DNA of 64,000 nucleotides, taken from NCBI RefSeq assembly GCF_000002235.5, contig NW_022145594.1, positions 21,755,890 through 21,819,889 on the forward strand. Direction: 5' to 3'. The stretch comes from Strongylocentrotus purpuratus (taxonomy: Eukaryota > Echinodermata > Echinoidea > Camarodonta > Strongylocentrotidae). Below are positions 1 to 9,129 of this stretch, piece after piece (position 1 is the first letter of the stretch; each line of letters begins with the position of its first letter). The notes beneath the pieces were generated by a model. That model was not told where the DNA came from. It saw only the letters and a list, made by a program, of their open reading frames with translations, and ran no database searches. The position numbers were made by a program, and so were the translations under genes.

Positions 1-52
1 TCTCGCACGTTATCCACCTGTTTGGAACGTCGTGATGGGTGTTGGCGTTCAT

Positions 53-826
53 CTACCCCCCCCCCCTCTTCTTCCGGAAAGATGCATAAGACTTATGATA
101 TTTCTGTGGTTGCTTGAGCTTGGTTGATAAGCACAATTGAGCAAAATGTCCTTGCTTATTGCACGAGAAACATGTAACACCTGCTGCTGGACAATACTCC
201 TTGCCGAATCGATGTTGTCTCCCACATTTCTTACATAAACTCGTATGTTGTTTCTGCTGTTGCACTGTATCTATACTATGTGTTGGATGATACAGAGACT
301 GGAGGGTTTGGACATGTGACTTTGATGCTTCATACGTCCTTCCGAGCTGTATAGCACCCTTTAGTGTAAAGTCCTTCTTTGTAGTAATTAGGTCTTTACG
401 GAAATCTGTGATGGGTGTGCTGGCAATAATCTGTTCAAGGATTCGCTCATCTAACTCCTTGTGATCAAATTCGCATTTACGAGCTATTTGTCGACATCTG
501 TTTATGAAATCGTCCAACGTTTCATCTGGCCTCTGCATTGTTCTCGACAACTTCAGCCGACATACTCGAAAATTGTCTTGTGGTTCTAGTTGCTCCTCAA
601 AACGGTCTAGGATGATCTTCGCTGTTTGTTGTTCAGACTCTGATAATGTACAACAATTGTTTCGATGAAGGCCCTCTTCACCCGCAGCAAGTAGAATGAT
701 AGGTACTTCATCCTCGTTAGGTGTGTGCCTAGCGAAAAAGTATAGGCTCAATCTTTGTCTGAACATACGAAAAGCTTCAGCAAGGTTAGGTGCACCACAA
801 TCCATTCGTGGTATATGATCAGCCAT
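53..826 (-). CDS. Gag-like nucleocapsid protein of an LTR retrotransposon
   Basis: A 257-residue ORF. The ATG at 826 has a good context (AAGATGG) and lies 278 bases after the LTR. The N-terminal ~165 residues are a helical capsid-like region with the motif DETLDDFINRCRQIARKC, typical of gypsy-type Gag. The C-terminal part has a degenerate knuckle (CKKC...H...C) followed by a regular CX2CX4HX4C zinc knuckle (CFSCNKQGHFAQLC), which binds RNA in this family. Gag packages the element RNA into cytoplasmic particles. The ORF ends abruptly just after an 11-base G run (56-66 on the plus strand), and another frame stays open from there to the window edge. The stop may therefore be an indel, an assembly slip, or a gag-pol frameshift site. 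Pol is outside the window. Confidence 0.8.
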   Translation of the reverse strand: MADHIPRMDCGAPNLAEAFRMFRQRLSLYFFARHTPNEDEVPIILLAAGEEGLHRNNCCTLSESEQQTAKIILDRFEEQLEPQDNFRVCRLKLSRTMQRPDETLDDFINRCRQIARKCEFDHKELDERILEQIIASTPITDFRKDLITTKKDFTLKGAIQLGRTYEASKSHVQTLQSLYHPTHSIDTVQQQKQHTSLCKKCGRQHRFGKEYCPAAGVTCFSCNKQGHFAQLCLSTKLKQPQKYHKSYASFRKKRGGG

Positions 827-1104
827 CTTAATGTTACTTCAATGCTGTGCTTCAGAAAAAGGAACAAAATGTTGGAATGTGTCACCACTCACTCTCAGGC
901 ATCAAACTAACTAACTGTTCATGGAATTATGGTGTCCAACAACTTCCTATGTGTTTCTCCTGAACAAGGAAAAATCCAAAATGGCTGCTGCTGTGTTGCA
1001 AAATCCAAGATGGCTGCTGATGTGTTGCACATGGTACTGGTAGCTAGACTGGCATGTTGGTAACTTGCACTCACCGTTTGCCACCATGTCAAAAATAGTG
1101 GGTT
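827..1104 (-). other. Retrotransposon leader with possible primer-binding site
   Basis: This is the untranslated stretch between LTR and gag. On the minus strand TGGTGGCAAACGG (about 1074-1086) begins with TGG, as expected for a complement of a tRNA CCA end. It lies about 18 bases from the LTR edge rather than directly on it, so the primer-binding call is weak. It also holds two similar short motifs, AAAATCCAAAATGGCTGCTG and AAAATCCAAGATGGCTGCTG. Confidence 0.35.
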
Positions 1105-1476
1105 TGTTATGTTGACTTCTTGGTTAGTAGTTAACTAAATGAAGGTGGGTCCAGAAAGTAATAAAGCTCCACATATCTTTGCTTGAGGTTCAGGAGTTTA
1201 TTGGTGTAGCTAAAACATCATGCTTATGCTGTGCATGCTAGTGGTCAAGTGCAACTTACCACTCTCACATGTACAGTACATACGGCAGTGTGTGAGGGTT
1301 GAATGTGTGCATGGCTAATTACTCATTAAATACATCACACACTCTGTGTGCCTAGAGTACTGTGTTGAAGAGTGCTTTCTGCATGGTTGCTTCTTAATGA
1401 ATGTGCATGGCTGTCTAACAATGAGCACATAAGTTATGTTCAAATTAGGAGTGCTGCATAACTTCAGCTCATAACA
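1105..1476 (-). repeat. Long terminal repeat (5' LTR), 372 bp
   Basis: On the minus strand the segment begins TGTTATG and ends CATAACA, a perfect 7-bp inverted terminal pair with the canonical TG...CA. A polyadenylation signal AATAAA (minus strand; TTTATT at 1197-1202) lies in the promoter-distal part, as in an LTR R region. The gag leader follows directly. The partner LTR is outside the window, so LTR-LTR identity and age cannot be judged. Confidence 0.7.
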
Positions 1477-1529
1477 GTACAATAATATGTACTTTTCTAT
1501 TTTTTATATTGGTATATTGTCCTAATGAC

Positions 1530-1862
1530 TCTTTAAAAAGACATGTATGCAATTTATAGTTTTTTATGTACATGCATTTTCTACAACTTCCTCTTATACT
1601 ATTTTTCTCCATGTTTCTCCTCTCCGTTTTCCTGACTTCATGTTATATACTGTTTTCTTATTTTTGCTGCCCACGCAATCCTATCATAGTAACTATATAT
1701 ATTTCAATATTGACAAATTAATGGTAACTGTATCTTATGTTTGAAATATGCAATGAGTGTTTTATTTGTACACATGATCAATTCAGCCATTGCGCTGCGA
1801 CACATGTTTTTTTAATAAACCTTGATTCAATTCAATTCAATTCAATTCATTTCATTCGCATA
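1530..1862 (+). mobile_element. 3' tail of a decayed LINE with (ATTCA)n end
   Basis: AT-rich sequence ends with AATAAA and then several copies of ATTCA (about 1830-1855). A 3' UTR ending in a short microsatellite is typical of CR1/L2-type LINEs. No coding sequence is recognisable. The same pentamer, in the other orientation, ends the LINE remnant that starts at 2520. Confidence 0.4.
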
Positions 1863-2519
1863 TTTTTGAAGTAATTTATTTGTATTTATATATTTAAGCA
1901 TTCATTTATTAATGTATTCATTTTGTATAATGCATGGTTCAACACATTGTATGATCCGATCAATATGGGGAATAAACAAACAATAGCGGTCGACTTTGAG
2001 AAGGCAACAACAATTGGACTTCATTTACAATATTACTGCAGAGAGAAACACGTATAGAGGTTTGGCAAAAACTAAACAAATAACTAGCTAAACATGCGTT
2101 ATGATCATCAGATTTAAAAAAAAAGTGTTTACAAAGAAAAAATGTATGACCAAAATATCATGAGGAGGGTCAATAAGACATTTTTGGAACAGTGCAAATT
2201 TTCACCCCGGATAAGCTATTCATACCTCCCCCCCCCCACCCTTATATATGATTAAAGTCCCTTGACTCCTAGGGTTGTGGAAGATAAAAGGCTGAACTTT
2301 GCTATTTGCCATGTTCAAATAAATGATCCAATCATACTGAATGTAAAAGAGGACATATCGATGTCTACCCTCATCAAGTCGATCAAAGTTGTCTTCCTCT
2401 TGACTGTAATAGAATTTATTGTGCTTCTCATACAGGAATAGAGTACCAACTGAATTTAGTACTGACGAAATCACAGCATTGAGGAAGGTCATGAAGGGTA
2501 AGTTTTTTCCCTACATGCA
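1863..2519. other. No recognisable feature
   Basis: AT-rich sequence with one poly-C run near 2227-2236. I see no supported gene or repeat. Confidence 0.5.
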
Positions 2520-4186
2520 TTCAATTCAATTCAATTCAATTCTGGTTTATTGTAAATAAAAACAATGCTGAATAAAAATTCTGGAGACTTATACGATTCA
2601 GTTTAAAAATATACATGTAAACAAGAATATTATAAATCCATACTTGTGGCAATCTTCATATTAATTACACATTCTAATTAACTAAACAATTACTATCAAA
2701 TAATCTTAAAATAATACATGTTTTAACTATTTATTTATGACATTAAACAAGTTAAATATGTTATCACTATTTTTCTTAATGTCATATTCATACACTTTAA
2801 ATAATAAGTAATCTGTTTTAAACCTAGTTGACATTTTTGTTTGACACATATTTCTATATGGATGAATATCACAAGAAAATATAATAATACAACAAATTGA
2901 AATTATGATTACGTACAGAGTAGTCCTATCAGTGTTCTATGAAATCTGATTAAATCTGGTTAATTGGCATAAAAAGAAACTAATCACATCTTGATCCAGA
3001 CACCTGGATATTATATGGTCATAACATGGAGTAAAAACAATAACAGAATTGAATTCAAGATTCGTGTGAAGTGGGGAATGGGAGATTGCATGTAACGCTC
3101 TGTTCTCATTTTGGGCATTTTGAGCTGAATAGTGTTGCGGGGAGTTCAACTCGATGAACAAACGGGTACACCAAATTCAAGGCATAGACGAATGTAAATC
3201 ATGTATGAGTTTTGACACCGTTCCTTTTCAGTTTACTCAGTACATATAGTTTGCGTTATGCGTTTTTGAAGATTGTTATGTATATCCCATTAAGATCATT
3301 TTGGATTGTTATACCAAGTAATTCATATCAGATACCACTTCAAGCTGAATACCATTGATCTCTAGCTGAATGGCAGACGGTGCAATGCGCAAGAATGACA
3401 TCAGCATGGTTATGCACTTGTTGGATTGGGCCTCATGTCGTTTATATTACACCAGTTAACAAAAGAATCAATGTGTGTTTCTAACTGCGGAGGGTTCGAC
3501 TTCTTGACAACCTCTAGAAGGCTTACATCATTAACTTATTTCCGGCGGTTTTCTGTAGATGACGCGGCATTATTAACCATTATCAAGAAGATAACAGGTC
3601 CTAACTTAGTTCCCTGAGGGAATACCACAAGGGAGGTGAGAATGTTTGTATGTAACCACGCGATAACGTACAGTTTGCGTTCTTTGAGTTAGGAAACTAC
3701 AACTAGTCGGAAGTATTGAGCGGTTAACTCCTATGTCAATCATATTTCTGATGGCTGTTTTATGGTTGATATGATCGAAAGCTTTGCTGATATCGATCAT
3801 GCATAAGTTGACATACCTTCCAGATCGGACAATTCCCCGATGAGGATTATCCAACAGACTGATTAGGTAATGGCGGGAAGTCGTGTAGGAGCAGGAATGT
3901 AGACCGGCAACGAAGCTAGGTCAAGAGATGGAAAGGCCGAGCAAATCCGGCGAAAATGAGCGTTTATTTCATTCGCAATATCCAAGTCTGAGTTGTCGGC
4001 TGAAAAGCTGAGAGAGTGTTTCTTTAGTCCTGCTAGTCGCCGAATTTGATGGTGCCATTTTCCACGTTCAATGTGTTTTAGATGTTCCACTTTCCTGACA
4101 TAGAGACTTTTTTTGGCAGAACTAATTTCTCTTTGGACCTTATTTGTTACGCTACGATATGAGTCATGTAAGAATTCGGGATACAT
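2520..4186 (-). pseudogene. Decayed LINE remnant (RT fragments, 3' UTR, (ATTGA)n tail)
   Basis: Read on the minus strand. Residues encoded at 3863-4186 match the linker before a LINE reverse transcriptase (a K..W....RLAG pattern). 3606-3854 carries RT motif A in decayed form (MIDISKAFDHINH) and a motif-B-like end (LPCGIPSGN). The RT motif C (YADD/FADD) is not found. Non-coding AT-rich sequence then leads to an AATAAA and an (ATTGA)n microsatellite at 2520-2542, the 3' end. It is broken by frameshifts and deletion and cannot be functional. It is most like CR1/L2-type elements, but the clade is not certain. Confidence 0.6.
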
Positions 4187-4627
4187 AATTAACAGGATGG
4201 CATATAATCTTTTTTCTTTTTCTTTAATCTGTCTAAAAAGTGAAGCCCTGTAGTTTTTTATAAGTTATGGCTGTGGTAAAATTTGCAATTTTAGGTTAGA
4301 ATCTCGAAATAACAATTTTCCTTTACACTGACGACATTTCTGGCTCTCAGGAATTAGGCTACAGGACATATGTATGTCCTTAAAGCAAGGGAAGTATGAT
4401 GAAGTTTTGTATTCCTAGATTCCTTTATTTGTCTTATTGTCACCCTGATGCCCTGACTGTAAACTTGATCAAGCAATTTTTTCTTTGCGTCTTTCATGTC
4501 TATTGTCTATGAACCACAAAAAAAAGTATGTTAATTTAGTTCTTTGTTTAAACGGTGTTCAATTAAATTACGTAATGAATGCATGCCAAGATAGAATCTA
4601 AAAAGCTGCACCATCTACATATTTAAG
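4187..4627. other. No recognisable feature
   Basis: AT-rich intergenic sequence. It may include the decayed 5' part of the preceding LINE, but no coding stretch can be supported. Confidence 0.4.
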
Positions 4628-5605
4628 TAATATTGACTGCCTTCTGGGCAATACGACATATATCGCCCGAACCGAAGGTGAGGGTGATATATGACAAGTC
4701 GTATTGCCCTGAATTAGGCAGTCAATATTACTATTATTAACCACATCAGACATCTAGAGCAAACAAGAAACTCTTACTATCTTATACTCTTAAATTATGT
4801 AGGCTATACAGGGTTTCCTAGCATTAGAAGTTGCAAAAACATTGTCAAACCAGCACTGTTCATCCAGTGTTTGACAGATTTTCGATACACTGCAAACAGT
4901 TTGCCTTGGGTTTGATTGTTACGTCACAATGGAGTTCGCGCAAAGTGCGCATTTTCTTATACACGATGCGCGATGTAGATTACAGTAGCTGATGCGCGAT
5001 GTAAATTACAACTGGATCTACATTATTGCGCACTAGCTTAACACGCAGTTTGCCTTTGACTTTTCTGAGCGGGCTAAAATATTTGTCCATTGGATTACTG
5101 TATAACCTATATCACCCGCTAAATTACACACAAATCACATTGACTCTTCTGAGCGGGCTAAAATATTTGCGCATTGGTTTACTGTATAACCTATATTGCC
5201 CGCCAAATTACACACAAAATCGCATTGACTTTTCTGAGCGGACTAACTTATTGTAATTTTGTTCACTTGTCCATCAAACCTTGAGGGCAATAACATTTAA
5301 AAATTTCCCTGCTCAGATGTCTGATACGGTTAATAATATAGTATTACTGACTGCTTTGAGAGAAATAGTTGTTTTTATACGCTCAAGGGAAGGTTAGAAT
5401 TGTGCTATTGACCGAGGCGTGCCGAGGGCAATAGCCCAATTCGTCCTTGTTTTCACGAAGTGACGGTAGTGAGGAAAATCGTAACGCAAAGTGAATGCAA
5501 TTTTTTTTCACTACCGTCACTTCGTGAAAACAGCGACGAATTGTAAACTTCCCGAGAGCGTATAAAAACAACTATTTCTCGAATATTAAAGCAGTCATTA
5601 ATACT
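4628..5605. repeat. Compound foldback element: hairpin, core, hairpin
   Basis: 4628-4730 is a hairpin with TAATATTGACTGCC at one end and GGCAGTCAATATTA at the other. 4717-5354 has ~40-bp inverted ends (GCAGTCAATATTACTATTAT... against its complement at 5315-5354). 5341-5605 is a second hairpin whose arms carry GAGAAATAGTTG and its complement. Each end of the core therefore lies in its own palindrome, and the ACTGC/GCAGT terminus appears four times in alternating orientation. No coding capacity is seen. It is probably a non-autonomous DNA transposon or several joined copies. Confidence 0.65.
5057..5250 (+). repeat. Tandem repeat, ~84-85 bp unit, 2.3 copies
   Basis: The motif TGACTTTTCTGAGCGGGCTA recurs at 5057, 5141 and 5226 (with small changes), giving a period of 84-85 bases. 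It lies inside the core of the compound foldback element. Confidence 0.7.
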
Positions 5606-5689
5606 TTTATATGCCGAAAACAAAAGAGTCAACTAATGACACCACCTTGGCCTTTCTCTAGTTTATCTGCACGGTTGTGTTTTATGAGT

Positions 5690-6275
5690 GTATCTTTGAG
5701 AGTAGATCTAGATCTAGACTAGATCTAGATTCTAGTCTAAGCAAGATATTTTTACATTTTGGGGGTGGGCCGGCCCTGTGGGGAATATGGAGAAGAACCT
5801 GCGCTTTCATATGACACCTCACTTATTGAGTATCACCTTTAGGATCACAACAGATTATAAAGGTTTGAATCTCGAATTGAAAAAAAAACTTGACCTTAAC
5901 ACACAACATGCATCGGGTGCGCGATCAAGACACCCTGACAACTAGATCTATTTTTGTATCTTTGAGAGTAGACTACATCTAGATTCTAGTCTAAGCAAGA
6001 TATTTTTACAATTTTGGGGGTGGGCCGGCCCTGTGGGGAATATGGAGAAGAACCTGCGCTTTCATATGACACCTCACTTATTGAGTATCACCTTCAGGAT
6101 CACAACAGATTATAAAGGTTTGAATCTCGAATTGAAAAATAACTTGACCTTTTTTGCATGGTCGCGGAATGCACGTAGACTGCATAGGGAATGCATTGCG
6201 TACAATCGCTATGTGAATAATTTTAACACACAACATCGGGTACGCGATCAGACACCCTGACAACTAGATCTAATT
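5690..6275 (+). repeat. Direct tandem duplication, copies of 266 and ~320 bp
   Basis: The two copies start with GTATCTTTGAGAGTAG at 5690 and 5956 and share long near-identical stretches, including the GGGGGTGGGCCGGCCCTGTG region. Copy 2 has about 70 extra bases (around 6150-6222) missing from copy 1, so copy 1 has a deletion or copy 2 an insertion. Confidence 0.8.
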
Positions 6276-6795
6276 TCGTCTACAGTCTATACGTCTATGC
6301 TTTTTCAGCAACTAAACGAACATGTTTATGGATAATTTCACGTACCCTTTTTGTTGTTCTTGCTGTCAGCGAGTCTTGCATTTGATAAGTTGAAATCTTG
6401 GGAGAGATTCTTGAGCCATTTTTGTCTTGTTTGGAATTGTCTTGTCTTGTATGAAATTACCGACTAATTTTTCGCACACGTATGGTATCCTCGATCGCTC
6501 AAACCATTTTTTAACATGTAAACCTATGGGGTAACCATGGAGACTGACCTATTTTTTTAATAACCATGGTTATTAAAAATATTAAATGTTTTAACCATGG
6601 TTACCGGGAATTTTACAGGAACAGTTGAAGTTTATGAATGCAATTTCGACCAATCAGATTGCTGGATTACTTAAGTGAGGTATATAATATAGAATATAAA
6701 GACAAAATTAGGCAAAAGGTGTACGTTTGTATTCCCATTGCGCACCACTTATGTTTCGCAACATATGTAATCCTTTTTCTTTCTTATTTGTTTAG
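6276..6795. other. Non-coding sequence with AACCATGGTT palindromes
   Basis: AT-rich sequence. Around 6530-6605 the 10-bp palindrome AACCATGGTT or close relatives occur several times. The last ~25 bases form the pyrimidine-rich 3' splice signal of the next feature. Nothing else is seen. Confidence 0.5.
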
Positions 6796-7540
6796 ACAGG
6801 AAACATCGGACACGCGTAGAGGTTAAAGGAGAGCCCAATTTCCCTTGCCTTCAGCAGCTGTTCAAGTTTACTGAAGAGTGCGTATTCGATACATTCATAG
6901 TCACAGTGACACAAGGGAAACTAGAAAGTACTGGTTTATTGAAAGACAATCAGCGAGTAAGAGAGCACCAGGAAGAAACTACCCGAATGAATGAAGAGAG
7001 AGACTGGAACGCAAATCTGAACAAAATGCGACTCCAGGTCGATTCAATGAAAGGTAGTACAGACAGGTTAACAAATGATATCGAGAAGATAACGGAAACG
7101 AGAAAAGAACTGGCCAAACGGTTTAAAGAAGAGCTTACAGATCTAGAACGTATGAGACATGAAAGTTTGGTCCAAATAAAGAATCAGGAGAAAGAGAGTG
7201 AGCAAGAGCTAGCTAAACTACGCGAAAAAAGAAGAGAACAATGGGACAAAATAAAAAAGTTTGAAAAACAAAATAAAGAAATTGTCGAAAAACAGGCCCG
7301 TTTAAATCAATTTTTAGATACGGCACTTATGCAAAATCGTCCACAGATGCTTCACAGGCGAGTCGATGGAAATCCACAGCACGTCAATCAGATGACCGAC
7401 GGCTGTAATAAACGAAGAACACAGAACGAACTAGACAAGGCAAAACAAAACACTACTGAACACTTGACAAATCACCATAGTTCAAACACTTCACTAGTGG
7501 AACGCAAATCTAGATCAATTTTCCCAAGCTTTCCTTGGAG
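6796..7540 (+). CDS. Coiled-coil protein, apparent internal exon of a host gene
   Basis: A continuous reading frame of ~248 codons runs from a strong 3' splice signal (pyrimidine tract CTTTTTCTTTCTTATTTGTTTAG ending at 6795, discussed by position) to a consensus donor (GGAG|GTAAGT, junction 7540/7541). Phases would be 1 at entry and 2 at exit. If the donor is not used, the protein ends at the TAA at 7542-7544. The first ~45 residues contain FPCLQQLFKFTEECVFDTF. From about residue 50 to 190 the sequence is highly charged (E/K/R/Q) with heptad character, a long coiled coil. The tail is basic and polar. I do not recognise the family; GTPase-linked coiled-coil tails (for example GIMAP-type) are one guess with no direct support. 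No in-frame ATG lies near the start, so at least one upstream exon is needed. Confidence 0.55.
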
Positions 7541-8362
7541 GTAAGTGTTTTGGTCACCTCGCAAACATTCAGAAAATCAGTTCGAAAGTGACTAAATGAT
7601 GTAAAACATTATTGCTATGGGAATACCCTTTATTTCGATGCAACACATTTACTATCTTTAAGAAGCAAAAATATACGAGATATTCAAAGTGAATAGTCGA
7701 AAGAAGAAAACAACACAATTACACCCCGCTGTACAGATATAGGAAGCTGTGGAGCTTGCGTTTTTATTTGGTCTGTTGACGTAAAGTCAAAGAGTAGAGA
7801 ATTTCGGAAAATCTTAAGTTTTTGTTCAATGAGACGTACATGAGAATCATTAATGAATGTATAGTTAAAGTTTATTTCCTGTTCACAGTTTAACTAACAA
7901 CAATTTACCTACTCAAATAGGGTATGAGTTAACCAGGCGCGTACGCATGGGGGGGGGGGGGGTTAGGGAGTTGAACCCCCCCCCCCCCTGGTATGTTTAT
8001 GTGTGTATTTTTTAGGGAAAAGACCCTGTATTATCTTAAAAACGTTATTTCCTCATAAAGTTACATACTTTGGTGGTTTATAATAATTGGTTTACACGAA
8101 AACGACGTTATTTCAAAATAACAATTTAAAAAAATATATTTTCTCACAACACCCCTACAAAGTCTTGCGGCACCCAAACTTTAAGATATTAAACACATTT
8201 GTTTTTTATGAAATAATTGTCAACTTGAAATTTGGGCCACATGTTTCAACTTGTATAAATTCATGGTTAGGGAATATGCATCACACACATCTTAGGCGCA
8301 AATCTAATAAAAATAACTCAATTTGTGAAATATTATCAAGAGTATGTAAACAGGTAAAAGAC
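7541..8362. other. Non-coding; includes a poly-G/poly-C hairpin
   Basis: At 7935-7992 a run of G after GCGCGTACGCATG is followed by TTAGGGAGTTGAA and a run of C, able to fold as a hairpin. This is one of several G/C-run elements in the window that carry a GCGTAGCC-like motif. The rest is AT-rich and unassigned. Confidence 0.5.
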
Positions 8363-9023
8363 TAGCCTCTTGTCGATGCCCTCGCGCTGTTGGAGTCTCT
8401 AAATTCTGACGAGCGAAGCGAGTCAGAGAAACCGAGGCGCTTGCGCGGAGGGCCTCTTGACAAGTGATCTGAATTATATATTCATGAGACCCGATTTCCT
8501 ACTGAATTATGCATGTCTAGACCGCAGCGATTGTGTGTGTGTACGTGTGTGTTCAGGATTGCCCAACTAGGCTAGTCTGCAAGCACAGACCCTAATTTGA
8601 CACTTCATCAAAAAATCATTGTGCCTTGAGAGAAGCCTAGCCCAGCTATCTACTGGTACCTATCGGTTGTACCAATATAGGTCAGGAGCAGCTATAGTAC
8701 GTGGCATATGGTAGTCTTATAGTGCACACTCTCTTTTACGACTGACCAGGGTTTGTGCTTGCAGACTACAACTAGGCGGCCAGTCTCGCTCTCACGGAGG
8801 GAATTCGCACAGAGCGGTAGATATTACGTCATAGTAGCTCTCTCTGATTGGATGACTTTCACCGAACTCTGCTGGGTCGGAATATTCGCCAAACAAAGTA
8901 AAACATAAGAAATCCAGATCACTTGTCAAGAGGCCCTCAGCGCAAGTGCCTCGGTTTCTCTGACTCGCTTCGCTCGTCAGAATTTAGAGACTCCAACAGC
9001 GCGAGGGCATCGACAAGAGGCTA
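8363..9023. mobile_element. MITE, 661 bp, ~109-bp inverted repeats, 9-bp target duplication
   Basis: The ends are TAGCCTCTTGTCGATGCCCT and its complement. The inverted repeats run ~109 bp (8363-8471 and 8915-9023) and differ at only a few bases. The exact 9-mer GTAAAAGAC flanks both sides (8354-8362 and 9024-9032). Long inverted repeats with a 9-bp duplication are the hallmark of Mutator-type elements. There is no coding capacity, so it is non-autonomous. Its termini differ from those of the larger MULE in this window. Confidence 0.85.
8566..8773. repeat. Inner inverted repeat nested in the MITE
   Basis: CTAGTCTGCAAGCACAGACC near 8570-8590 pairs with GGTTTGTGCTTGCAGACTAC near 8750-8770. This is either an older element nested inside, or sub-terminal structure of the MITE. 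Confidence 0.6.
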
Positions 9024-9129
9024 GTAAAAGACCAACATTAAAACAAACACATGAAAATAGAAATGAGTTTACACAACGCACAATACAAAATAACAAGTTA
9101 AAGAAGTGTTCAAAGAAGTGTCAATTACA

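Larger units (their letters stand above)
1..1476 (-). mobile_element. 5' part of a Ty3/gypsy-like LTR retrotransposon, running off the left edge
   Basis: On the minus strand the order is LTR (1105-1476), untranslated leader (827-1104), then a gag-like ORF (53-826). The pol region and the second LTR would lie left of base 1. The element is recognised by the LTR with TG...CA ends plus a gag carrying a CCHC knuckle. Placement in Ty3/gypsy is by gag character only, because no protease, RT or integrase is in the window. Confidence 0.75.

Noticed and set aside
8087..8365. 92-codon ORF
   Set aside because: AT-rich chance ORF ending at the MITE; no recognisable domain or splice signals.
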